From the NCBI GenBank assembly GCA_964057225.1, contig OZ059900.1:2180501-2244500 (forward strand): 64,000 bases of DNA, read 5' to 3'. Shown here piece after piece: positions 1 to 10,427 of this stretch. Made by a program: the position numbers and the translations under genes. Source of the DNA: Auanema rhodensis. Taxonomy: Eukaryota; Nematoda; Chromadorea; Rhabditida; Rhabditidae. The notes beneath the pieces were generated by a model, which ran no database searches, had not been told where the DNA came from, and saw nothing but the letters and a program-made list of their open reading frames with translations. The first letter of the stretch is position 1. Every line of letters starts with the position of its first letter.

Positions 1-143
1 ATTCGAGAATCAAACACACAATACACGAAATAAGTTTATTTTGACGAGTTTGCACTGGTATTTATTCATTTTGATCAAAAAAGGTCGAAAATAGAAAGAA
101 TTTTTGAATTTTCCGAGTTTTGAGTCCAATTGGGCTAAATCGC

Positions 144-155
144 TCATATATATGA
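144..155. other. 12-bp perfect palindrome TCATATATATGA (first of one per most monomers)
   Basis: The sequence is identical to its reverse complement. It recurs at the same place in most monomers, overlapping a second palindrome TGATCA. It is broken in C (TCATATATAAGATC), in A' (GCTAATATATATG) and at single sites near 50,542 and 59,575. Short dyad symmetries are common in centromeric satellites that lack CENP-B boxes. A role here is inference. Confidence 0.75.
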
Positions 156-246
156 TCAAAAGCATAGTTTTACTGTCTATGATAACAAACGTCTTCAAAT
201 ATACACTAATAATGTGTAAATCACTGAATTTCACTCAAATAGCTTT

Positions 247-321
247 ACTACACTAAGTATGGTCGTTTTTATGCCTTTAACACCATATACTCACCGATTT
301 TTGGTACAAAATCTGTAATAC
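247..321. other. 75-bp box, nearly invariant in all monomers (first occurrence)
   Basis: From ACTACACTAAG to CTGTAATAC, classes I and II do not differ, although flanking segments on both sides do. Exceptions noticed are few: CGTTTTCATG (five sites), TATGCATTTAAC (four sites), TATGCTTTTAAC (near 63,177), CTACAGTAAG (near 48,560) and CTGTGATAC (about five sites). It may be a protein-binding or nucleosome-positioning segment, or simply one swept by conversion. Confidence 0.7.
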
Positions 322-1390
322 TCGTAAATTTCGATCATATTCGTTAAGATTCGAGAATCAAACACACAATACACGAAATAAGTTTATTTTTACGAATTTG
401 CACTGATATTTATTCATTTTGATCAAAAAAGGTCGAAAATAGAAAGAATTTTTTAATTTTCCGAGTTTTGAGTCCAATTGGGCTAAATCGCTCATATATA
501 TGATCAAAAGCATAGTTTCACTGTCTATGATAACAAAAGTCTTCAAATATACACTAGTAATGATTAAATCACTGAATTTCACTCAAATAGCATTACTACA
601 CTAAGTATGGTCGTTTTTATGCCTTTAACACCATATACTCACCGATTTTTGGTACAAAATCTGTAATACTTGTAAATTTTGATCATATTTGTTAAGATTC
701 GAGAATCAAACACACAATACACGAAATAAGTTTATTTTTACGAATTTGCACTGATATTTATTCATTTTGATCAAAAAAGGTCGAAAATAGAAAGAATTTT
801 TTAATTTTCCGAGTTTTGAGTCCAATTGGGCTAAATCGCTCATATATATGATCAAAAGCATAGTTTTATTGTCTATGACAACAAAAGTCATCAATTAAAT
901 GCTAGTGATGTTTAAATACTGAATTTCGCTCAAATAGCATTACTACACTAAGTATGGTCGTTTTTATGCCTTTAACACCATATACTCACCGATTTTTGGT
1001 ACAAAATCTGTAATACTCGTAAATTTTGATCATATTCGGTGAGATTCGAGAATCAAACACACAATACACGAAATAAGTTTATTTTTACGAGTTTGCACTG
1101 ATATTTATTCATTTTGATCAAAAAAGGTCGAAAATAGAAAGAATTTTTGAAATTTCCGAGTTTTGAGTCTAATTTGGCTAAATCGCTCATATATATGATC
1201 AAAAGCATAGTTTTACTGTCTATGATAACAAAAGTCTTCAAATATACACTAATAATGATTAAATCACTGATTTTCAGTCAAATAGCATTACTACACTAAG
1301 TATGGTCGTTTTTATGCCTTTAACACCATATACTCACCGATTTTTGGTACAAAATCTGTAATACTTGTAAATTTTGATCATATTTGTTAA

Positions 1391-2782
1391 GATTCGAGAA
1401 TCAAACACATAATACACGAAATAAGTCTATTTTTACAAGTTTGCACTGATATTTATTCATTTTGATCAAAAAAGGTCGAAAATAGAAAAAATTTTTGAAA
1501 TTTCCGAGTTTTGAGTCCAATTGGGCTAAATCGCTCATATATATGATCAAAAGCATAGTTTTACTGTCTATGATAACAAACGTCTTCAAATATACACTAA
1601 TAATGTGTAAATCACTGAATTTCACTCAAATAGCTTTACTACACTAAGTATGGTCGTTTTTATGCCTTTAACACCATATACTCACCGATTTTTGGTACAA
1701 AATCTGTAATACTCGTAAATTTCGATCATATTCGTTAAGATTCGAGAATCAAACACACAATACACGAAATAAGTTTATTTTTACGAATTTGCACTGATAT
1801 TTATTCATTTTGATCAAAAAAGGTCGAAAATAGAAAGAATTTTTTAATTTTCCGAGTTTTGAGTCCAATTGGGCTAAATCGCTCATATATATGATCAAAA
1901 GCATAGTTTCACTGTCTATGATAACAAAAGTCTTCAAATATACACTAGTAATGATTAAATCACTGAATTTCACTCAAATAGCATTACTACACTAAGTATG
2001 GTCGTTTTTATGCCTTTAACACCATATACTCACCGATTTTTGGTACAAAATCTGTAATACTTGTAAATTTTGATCATATTTGTTAAGATTCGAGAATCAA
2101 ACACATAATACACGAAATAAGTCTATTTTTACAAGTTTGCACTGATATTTATTCATTTTGATCAAAAAAAGGTCGAAAATAGAAAAATTTTTTGAAATTT
2201 CCGAGTTTTGAGTCCAATTTGGCTAAATCGCTCATATATATGATCAAAAGCATAGTTTTATTGTCTATGACAACAAAAGTCATCAATTAAATGCTAGTGA
2301 TGTTTAAATACTGAATTTCGCTCAAATAGCATTACTACACTAAGTATGGTCGTTTTTATGCCTTTAACACCATATACTCACCGATTTTTGGTACAAAATC
2401 TGTAATACTCGTAAATTTTGATCATATTCGGTGAGATTCGAGAATCAAACACACAATACACGAAATAAGTTTATTTTTACGAGTTTGCACTGATATTTAT
2501 TCATTTTGATCAAAAAAGGTCGAAAATAGAAAGAATTTTTGAAATTTCCGAGTTTTGAGTCTAATTTGGCTAAATCGCTCATATATATGATCAAAAGCAT
2601 AGTTTTACTGTCTATGATAACAAAAGTCTTCAAATATACACTAATAATGATTAAATCACTGATTTTCAGTCAAATAGCATTACTACACTAAGTATGGTCG
2701 TTTTTATGCCTTTAACACCATATACTCACCGATTTTTGGTACAAAATCTGTAATACTTGTAAATTTTGATCATATTTGTTAA
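1391..2782 (+). repeat. 4-monomer unit, copy 2, with replaced heads
   Basis: This repeats the preceding four monomers. The second and fourth monomers look the same in both copies. The first and third keep the tail of copy 1 (the private AACAAACGTC in the first, the AATGCTAG tail in the third). Their heads are C-like (CACATAATACAC, TTTTTACAAGTTTGC) instead of A- or B-like. That pattern suggests gene conversion or crossover after the duplication. Confidence 0.8.
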
Positions 2783-4519
2783 GATTCGAGAATCAAACAC
2801 ATAATACACGAAATAAGTCTATTTTTACAAGTTTGCACTGATATTTATTCATTTTGATCAAAAAAGGTCGAAAATAGAAAAAATTTTTGAAATTTCCGAG
2901 TTTTGAGTCCAATTTGGCTAAATCGCTCATATATATGATCAAAAGCATAGTTTTACTGTCTATGATAACAAAAGTCTTCAAATATACACTAATAATGATC
3001 AAATCACTGAATTTCACTCAAATAGCATTACTACACTAAGTATGGTCGTTTTTATGCCTTTAACACCATATACTCACCGATTTTTGGTACAAAATCTGTG
3101 ATACTCGTAAATTTTGATCATATTCGTTAAGATTTGAGAATCAAACATACAATACACAAAATCAGTCTATTTTTATGAGCTTGCACTGATATATATTCAT
3201 TTTGATCAAAAAAGGTCGAAAATAGAATGAATTTTTGAAATTTCCGAGTTTTGAGTCTAATTTGGCTAAATCGCTCATATATATGATCAAAAGCATAGTT
3301 TTACTGTCTATGATAACAAAAGTCTTCAAATATACACTAATAATGATTAAATCACTGATTTTCAGTCAAATAGCATTACTACACTAAGTATGGTCGTTTT
3401 TATGCCTTTAACACCATATACTCACCGATTTTTGGTACAAAATCTGTAATACTTGTAAATTTTGATCATATTTGTTAAGATTCGAGAATCAAACACATAA
3501 TACACGAAATAAGTCTATTTTTACAAGTTTGCACTGATATTTATTCATTTTGATCAAAAAAGGTCGAAAATAGAAAAATTTTTTGAAATTTCCGAGTTTT
3601 GAGTCCAATTTGGCTAAATCGCTCATATATAAGATCAAAAGCATAGTTTTATTGTCTATAACAACAAAAGTCATCAATTAAACGCTAGTGATATTTAAAT
3701 ACTGATTTTCGCTCAAGTAGCATTACTACACTAAGTATGGTCGTTTTCATGCCTTTAACACCATATACTCACCGATTTTTGGTACAAAATCTGTAATACT
3801 TGTAAATTTTGATCATATTCGTTAAGATTTGAGAATCGAACATACAATACACAAAATCAGTCTATTTTTATGAGCTTGCACTGATATATATTCATTTTGA
3901 TCAAAAAAGGTCGAAAATAGAAAGAATTTTTGAATTTTCCGAGTTTTGAGTCCAATTTGGCTAAATCGCTCATATATAAGATCAAAAGCATAGTTTTATT
4001 GTCTATAACAACAAAAGTCATCAATTAAACGCTAGTGATATTTAAATACTGATTTTCGCTCAAGTAGCATTACTACACTAAGTATGGTCGTTTTTATGCC
4101 TTTAACACCATATACTCACCGATTTTTGGTACAAAATCTGTAATACTTGTAAATTTTGATCATATTCGTTAAGATTTGAGAATCGAACATACAATACACA
4201 AAATCAGTCTATTTTTATGAGCTTGCACTGATATATATTCATTTTGATCAAAAAAGGTCGAAAATAGAAAGAATTTTTGAAATTTCCGAGTTTTGAGTCT
4301 AATTTGGCTAAATCGCTCATATATATGATCAGAAGCATAGTTTTAATGTCTATGACAACAAAAATCATCAATTAAACGCTAGTGATGTTTAAATATTGAT
4401 TTTCGCTCAAATAGCATTACTACACTAAGTATGGTCGTTTTTATGCCTTTAACACCATATACTCACCGATTTTTGGTACAAAATCTGTAATACTCGTAAA
4501 ATTTGATCATATTTGTTAA
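2783..4519 (+). repeat. Irregular stretch of rare monomer subtypes (5 monomers)
   Basis: Five monomers begin near 2,783, 3,131, 3,479, 3,826 and 4,174. They carry features uncommon elsewhere: the core AGAATGAATTT near 3,222, the tail ending GATTTTCAGTC, the shortened palindrome TCATATATAAGATC, the tail CGCTCAAGTAGC, and CGTTTTCATGCC near 3,743. The last is D-like (GATCAGAAGC, TTTTAATGTC). Similar subtypes return at 12.2-13.2, 44.5-45.1, 53.2-53.8 and 62.2-64.0 kb. Confidence 0.8.
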
Positions 4520-4867
4520 GATTTGAGAATCAAACACACAATACACAAAATCAGTCTATTTTTATGAGTTTACACTGATATATATTCATTTTCATCAAAA
4601 AAGGTCGAAAATAGAAAGAATTTTTGAATTTTCCGAGTTTTGAGTCGAATTGGGCTAAATCGCTCATATATATGATCAAAAGCATAGTTTTACTGTCTAT
4701 GATAACAAAAGTCTTCAAATATACACTAATAATGATTAAATCACTGAATTTCACTCAAATAGCATTACTACACTAAGTATGGTCGTTTTTATGCCTTTAA
4801 CACCATATACTCACCGATTTTTGGTACAAAATCTGTAATACTTGTAAATTTTGATCATATTTGTTAA
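4520..4867 (+). repeat. Monomer subtype E (class I)
   Basis: Reference copy of subtype E. Head GATTTGAGAATCAAACACAC followed by CACAAAATCAG. Diagnostic changes are GAGTTTACACTG (not TTTGCACTG), TTTTCATCAAAAAAGG (C in place of G) and GAGTCGAATTGGGC. The tail is class I. Other copies start at 6,953, 14,947, 36,494, 41,708, 50,395, 51,785, 59,430 and 61,167. Confidence 0.88.
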
Positions 4868-5214
4868 GATTCGAGAATCAAACACATAATACACAAAATA
4901 AGTCTATTTTTACAAGTTTGCACTGATATTTATTCATTTTGATCAAAAAAGGTCGAAAATAGAAAGAATTTTTGAAATTTCCGAGTTTTGAGTCCAATTT
5001 GGCTAAATCGCTCATATATATGATCAAAAGCATAGTTTTATTGTCTATAACAACAAAAGTCATCAATTAAACGCTAGTGATGTTTAAATACTGAATTTCG
5101 CTCAAATAGCATTACTACACTAAGTATGGTCGTTTTTATGCCTTTAACACCATATACTCACCGATTTTTGGTACAAAATCTGTAATACTCGTAAATTTTG
5201 ATCATATTCGTTAA
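4868..5214 (+). repeat. Monomer subtype F (class II)
   Basis: Reference copy of subtype F. Head CACATAATACACAAAATAAG, then TTTTTACAAGTTTGC, core GAGTCCAATTTGGC, TTATTGTCTATAACAAC and the class II tail with ACGCTAGTGATG. Length is 347 bp because class II tails are one base shorter. A variant F' has CATAGTGTTATTG (for example near 16,504, 24,494 and 52,300). Confidence 0.88.
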
Positions 5215-5561
5215 GATTTGAGAATCAAACATACAATACACAAAATCAGTCTATTTTTATGAGCTTGCACTGATATATATTCATTTTGATCAAAAAAGGT
5301 CGAAAATAGAAAGAATTTTTGAAATTTCCGAGTTTTGAGTCTAATTTGGCTAAATCGCTCATATATATGATCAAAAGCATAGTTTTATTGTCTATGACAA
5401 CAAAAGTCATCAATTAAATGCTAGTGATGTTTAAATACTGAATTTCGCTCAAATAGCATTACTACACTAAGTATGGTCGTTTTTATGCCTTTAACACCAT
5501 ATACTCACCGATTTTTGGTACAAAATCTGTAATACTCGTAAATTTTGATCATATTCGGTGA
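5215..5561 (+). repeat. Monomer subtype G (class II)
   Basis: Reference copy of subtype G. Head GATTTGAGAATCAAACATAC, CACAAAATCAG, ATGAGCTTGCACTG, ATATATTCATTTTG, core GAGTCTAATTTGGC, and a tail with AATGCTAGTGATG. It usually ends in CATATTCGGTGAG or CATATCCGGTGAG, the junction that precedes an A monomer. Confidence 0.88.
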
Positions 5562-5909
5562 GATTCGAGAATCAAACACACAATACACGAAATAAGTTTA
5601 TTTTGACGAGTTTGCACTGGTATTTATTCATTTTGATCAAAAAAGGTCGAAAATAGAAAGAATTTTTGAATTTTCCGAGTTTTGAGTCCAATTGGGCTAA
5701 ATCGCTCATATATATGATCAAAAGCATAGTTTTACTGTCTATGATAACAAACGTCTTCAAATATACACTAATAATGTGTAAATCACTGAATTTCACTCAA
5801 ATAGCTTTACTACACTAAGTATGGTCGTTTTTATGCCTTTAACACCATATACTCACCGATTTTTGGTACAAAATCTGTAATACTCGTAAATTTCGATCAT
5901 ATTCGTTAA
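5562..5909 (+). repeat. Monomer subtype A (class I)
   Basis: Reference copy of subtype A. Head CACACAATACACGAAATAAG, then TTTATTTTGACGAGTTTGC, CACTGGTATTTATTC, core CCAATTGGGC, class I tail with AATGTGTAAATCACTG and AATAGCTTTACTAC. This copy has AACAAACGTC, shared with the copies at 1 and 1,391, where most A monomers have AACAAAAGTC. A variant A' has GCTAATATATATG, which breaks the 12-bp palindrome (near 10,919, 19,259, 22,387, 27,252, 31,771 and 58,182). Confidence 0.88.
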
Positions 5910-6257
5910 GATTCGAGAATCAAACACACAATACACGAAATAAGTTTATTTTTACGAATTTGCACTGATATTTATTCATTTTGATCAAAAAAGGTCGAAA
6001 ATAGAAAGAATTTTTTAATTTTCCGAGTTTTGAGTCCAATTGGGCTAAATCGCTCATATATATGATCAAAAGCATAGTTTCACTGTCTATGATAACAAAA
6101 GTCTTCAAATATACACTAGTAATGATTAAATCACTGAATTTCACTCAAATAGCATTACTACACTAAGTATGGTCGTTTTTATGCCTTTAACACCATATAC
6201 TCACCGATTTTTGGTACAAAATCTGTAATACTTGTAAATTTTGATCATATTTGTTAA
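5910..6257 (+). repeat. Monomer subtype B (class I)
   Basis: Reference copy of subtype B. Head as in A but TTTATTTTTACGAATTTGC (most later copies have ACGAGTTTGC). Diagnostic changes are CATAGTTTCACTGTC and CACTAGTAATGATTAAATC. A variant with AATGATGAAATC occurs at 15,990, 20,855, 23,982, 28,499, 46,224 and 54,912. Confidence 0.88.
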
Positions 6258-6605
6258 GATTCGAGAATCAAACACATAATACACGAAATAAGTCTATTTT
6301 TACAAGTTTGCACTGATATTTATTCATTTTGATCAAAAAAAGGTCGAAAATAGAAAAATTTTTTGAAATTTCCGAGTTTTGAGTCCAATTTGGCTAAATC
6401 GCTCATATATAAGATCAAAAGCATAGTTTTATTGTCTATAACAACAAAAGTCATCAATTAAACGCTAGTGATATTTAAATACTGATTTTCGCTCAAGTAG
6501 CATTACTACACTAAGTATGGTCGTTTTTATGCCTTTAACACCATATACTCACCGATTTTTGGTACAAAATCTGTAATACTTGTAAATTTTGATCATATTC
6601 GTTAA
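6258..6605 (+). repeat. Monomer subtype C (class II)
   Basis: Reference copy of subtype C. Head CACATAATACACGAAATAAG, TTTTTACAAGTTTGC, seven As in GATCAAAAAAAGG, AGAAAAATTTTTTGAAATTT, core CCAATTTGGC, palindrome broken to TCATATATAAGATC, tail GATATTTAAATACTGATTTTC and CTCAAGTAGC. The extra A restores 348 bp despite the shorter class II tail. Confidence 0.88.
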
Positions 6606-6952
6606 GATTTGAGAATCGAACATACAATACACAAAATCAGTCTATTTTTATGAGCTTGCACTGATATATATTCATTTTGATCAAAAAAGGTCGAAAATAG
6701 AAAGAATTTTTGAAATTTCCGAGTTTTGAGTCTAATTTGGCTAAATCGCTCATATATATGATCAGAAGCATAGTTTTAATGTCTATGACAACAAAAATCA
6801 TCAATTAAACGCTAGTGATGTTTAAATACTGATTTTCGCTCAAATAGCATTACTACACTAAGTATGGTCGTTTTTATGCCTTTAACACCATATACTCACC
6901 GATTTTTGGTACAAAATCTGTAATACTCGTAAAATTTGATCATATTTGTTAA
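6606..6952 (+). repeat. Monomer subtype D (class II)
   Basis: Reference copy of subtype D. Head GATTTGAGAATCGAACATAC, CACAAAATCAG, ATGAGCTTGC, core GAGTCTAATTTGGC, TGATCAGAAGC, TTTTAATGTCTATGACAAC, AAAAATCATC, and a tail with GATTTTCGCTC. It ends CTCGTAAAATTTGATC before an E monomer. Confidence 0.88.
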
Positions 6953-8342
6953 GATTTGAGAATCAAACACACAATACACAAAATCAGTCTATTTTTATGA
7001 GTTTACACTGATATATATTCATTTTCATCAAAAAAGGTCGAAAATAGAAAGAATTTTTGAATTTTCCGAGTTTTGAGTCGAATTGGGATAAATCGCTCAT
7101 ATATATGATCAAAAGCATAGTTTTACTGTCTATGATAACAAAAGTCTTCAAATATACACTAATAATGATTAAATCACTGAATTTCACTCAAATAGCATTA
7201 CTACACTAAGTATGGTCGTTTTTATGCCTTTAACACCATATACTCACCGATTTTTGGTACAAAATCTGTAATACTTGTAAATTTTGATCATATTTGTTAA
7301 GATTCGAGAATCAAACACATAATACACAAAATAAGTCTATTTTTACAAGTTTGCACTGATATTTATTCATTTTGATCAAAAAAGGTCGAAAATAGAAAGA
7401 ATTTTTGAAATTTCCGAGTTTTGAGTCCAATTTGGCTAAATCGCTCATATATATGATCAAAAGCATAGTTTTATTGTCTATAACAACAAAAGTCATCAAT
7501 TAAACGCTAGTGATGTTTAAATACTGAATTTCGCTCAAATAGCATTACTACACTAAGTATGGTCGTTTTTATGCCTTTAACACCATATACTCACCGATTT
7601 TTGGTACAAAATCTGTAATACTCGTAAATTTTGATCATATTCGTTAAGATTTGAGAATCAAACATACAATACACAAAATCAGTCTATTTTTATGAGCTTG
7701 CACTGATATATATTCATTTTGATCAAAAAAGGTCGAAAATAGAAAGAATTTTTGAAATTTCCGAGTTTTGAGTCTAATTTGGCTAAATCGCTCATATATA
7801 TGATCAAAAGCATAGTTTTATTGTCTATGACAACAAAAGTCATCAATTAAATGCTAGTGATGTTTAAATACTGAATTTCGCTCAAATAGCATTACTACAC
7901 TAAGTATGGTCGTTTTTATGCCTTTAACACCATATACTCACCGATTTTTGGTACAAAATCTGTAATACTCGTAAATTTTGATCATATTCGGTGAGATTCG
8001 AGAATCAAACAAACAATACACGAAATAAGTTTATTTTGACGAGTTTGCACTGGTATTTATTCATTTTGATCAAAAAAGGTCGAAAATAGAAAGAATTTTT
8101 GAATTTTCCGAGTTTTGAGTCCAATTGGGCTAAATCGCTCATATATATGATCAAAAACATAGTTTTACTGTCTATGATAACAAAAGTCTTCAAATATACA
8201 CTAATAATGTGTAAATCACTGAATTTCACTCAAATAGCTTTACTACACTAAGTATGGTCGTTTTTATGCCTTTAACACCATATACTCACCGATTTTTGGT
8301 ACAAAATCTGTAATACTCGTAAATTTCGATCATATTCGTTAA
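6953..8342 (+). repeat. Second 7-mer repeat, first four monomers (E-F-G-A)
   Basis: This matches 4,520-5,909 at an offset of 2,433 bp with few differences. I noticed GGGATAAA for GGGCTAAA near 7,085, AACAAACAATAC for AACACACAATAC near 8,009, AAAAACATAG near 8,154, and AACAAAAGTC for AACAAACGTC near 8,180. After A the order breaks: the next unit is a B/F hybrid, not B. Confidence 0.85.
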
Positions 8343-8689
8343 GATTCGAGAATCAAACACACAATACACGAAATAAGTTTATTTTTACGAGTTTGCACTG
8401 ATATTTATTCATTTTGATCAAAAAAGGTCGAAAATAGAAAGAATTTTTGAAATTTCCGAGTTTTGAGTCCAATTTGGCTAAATCGCTCATATATATGATC
8501 AAAAGCATAGTTTTATTGTCTATAACAACAAAAGTCATCAATTAAACGCTAGTGATGTTTAAATACTGAATTTCGCTCAAATAGCATTACTACACTAAGT
8601 ATGGTCGTTTTTATGCCTTTAACACCATATACTCACCGATTTTTGGTACAAAATCTGTAATACTCGTAAATTTTGATCATATTCGTTAA
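8343..8689 (+). repeat. Hybrid monomer: B-like head, F body and tail
   Basis: The left part (CACACAATACACGAAATAAG, TTTTTACGAGTTTGC) is B-like. From GAAATTTCC through CCAATTTGGC, TCTATAACAAC and ACGCTAGTGATG it is F. It joins an extra F-G-A triplet into the array: F at 7,301 and A at 7,995 recur 1,042 bp later at 8,343 and 9,037. Confidence 0.82.
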
Positions 8690-10427
8690 GATTTGAGAAT
8701 CAAACATACAATACACAAAATCAGTCTATTTTTATGAGCTTGCACTGATATATATTCATTTTGATCAAAAAAGGTCGAAAATAGAAAGAATTTTTGAAAT
8801 TTCCGAGTTTTGAGTCTAATTTGGCTAAATCGCTCATATATATGATCAAAAGCATAGTTTTATTGTCTATGACAACAAAAGTCATCAATTAAATGCTAGT
8901 GATGTTTAAATACTGAATTTCGCTCAAATAGCATTACTACACTAAGTATGGTCGTTTTTATGCCTTTAACACCATATACTCACCGATTTTTGGTACAAAA
9001 TCTGTAATACTCGTAAATTTTGATCATATTCGGTGAGATTCGAGAATCAAACACACAATACACGAAATAAGTTTATTTTGACGAGTTTGCACTGGTATTT
9101 ATTCATTTTGATCAAAAAAGGTCGAAAATAGAAAGAATTTTTGAATTTTCCGAGTTTTGAGTCCAATTGGGCTAAATCGCTCATATATATGATCAAAAGC
9201 ATAGTTTTACTGTCTATGATAACAAAAGTCTTCAAATATACACTAATAATGTGTAAATCACTGAATTTCACTCAAATAGCTTTACTACACTAAGTATGGT
9301 CGTTTTTATGCCTTTAACACCATATACTCACCGATTTTTGGTACAAAATCTGTAATACTCGTAAATTTCGATCATATTCGTTAAGATTCGAGAATCAAAC
9401 ACACAATACACGAAATAAGTTTATTTTTACGAGTTTGCACTGATATTTATTCATTTTGATCAAAAAAGGTCGAAAATAGAAAGAATTTTTGAATTTTCCG
9501 AGTTTTGAGTCCAATTGGGCTAAATCGCTCATATATATGATCAAAAGCATAGTTTCACTGTCTATGATAACAAAAGTCTTCAAATATACACTAGTAATGA
9601 TTAAATCACTGAATTTCACTCAAATAGCATTACTACACTAAGTATGGTCGTTTTTATGCCTTTAACACCATATACTCACCGATTTTTGGTACAAAATCTG
9701 TAATACTTGTAAATTTTGATCATATTTGTTAAGATTCGAGAATCAAACACATAATACACGAAATAAGTCTATTTTTACAAGTTTGCACTGATATTTATTC
9801 ATTTTGATCAAAAAAAGGTCGAAAATAGAAAAATTTTTTGAAATTTCCGAGTTTTGAGTCCAATTTGGCTAAATCGCTCATATATAAGATCAAAAGCATA
9901 GTTTTATTGTCTATAACAACAAAAGTCATCAATTAAACGCTAGTGATATTTAAATACTGATTTTCGCTCAAGTAGCATTACTACACTAAGTATGGTCGTT
10001 TTTATGCCTTTAACACCATATACTCACCGATTTTTGGTACAAAATCTGTAATACTTGTAAATTTTGATCATATTCGTTAAGATTTGAGAATCGAACATAC
10101 AATACACAAAATCAGTCTATTTTTATGAGCTTGCACTGATATATATTCATTTTGATCAAAAAAGGTCGAAAATAGAAAGAATTTTTGAAATTTCCGAGTT
10201 TTGAGTCTAATTTGGCTAAATCGCTCATATATATGATCAGAAGCATAGTTTTAATGTCTATGACAACAAAAATCATCAATTAAACGCTAGTGATGTTTAA
10301 ATACTGATTTTCGCTCAAATAGCATTACTACACTAAGTATGGTCGTTTTTATGCCTTTAACACCATATACTCACCGATTTTTGGTACAAAATCTGTAATA
10401 CTCGTAAAATTTGATCATATTTGTTAA
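8690..10427 (+). repeat. 7-mer repeat continued (G-A-B-C-D)
   Basis: G starts at 8,690, A at 9,037, B at 9,385, C at 9,733 and D at 10,081, in the standard order. This completes the 7-mer after the inserted triplet. The next monomer (10,428) begins like E but changes to A within the first 40 bases. Confidence 0.85.

Larger units (their letters stand above)
1..1390 (+). repeat. 4-monomer unit, copy 1 (A, B, B/G hybrid, I/II hybrid)
   Basis: Four monomers start at 0 (first base missing), 348, 696 and 1,043. The first two are A and B. The third has a B head and a G tail. The fourth has a class I head, a class II core (GAGTCTAATTTGGC) and a class I tail ending GATTTTCAGTC, a rare ending. The same order recurs directly downstream with a shift of about 1,392 bp. 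Confidence 0.85.
4520..6952 (+). repeat. 7-monomer higher-order repeat (E-F-G-A-B-C-D), 2,433 bp
   Basis: Seven distinguishable monomers run E, F, G, A, B, C, D with lengths 348, 347, 347, 348, 348, 348 and 347, summing to 2,433. The next E starts exactly 2,433 bp later at 6,953, and its neighbours F, G and A repeat at the same offset. This is the cleanest higher-order repeat in the window and was used to define the subtypes. Confidence 0.9.

Noticed and set aside
338-356. CENP-B-box-like sequence TTCGTTAAGATTCGAG at the monomer junction
   Set aside because: Compared with the core pattern TTCGNNNNANNCGGG, the CG-containing half is one base out of register and the middle A and the GG are missing. 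Many monomers also read TTTG or TCGG here.
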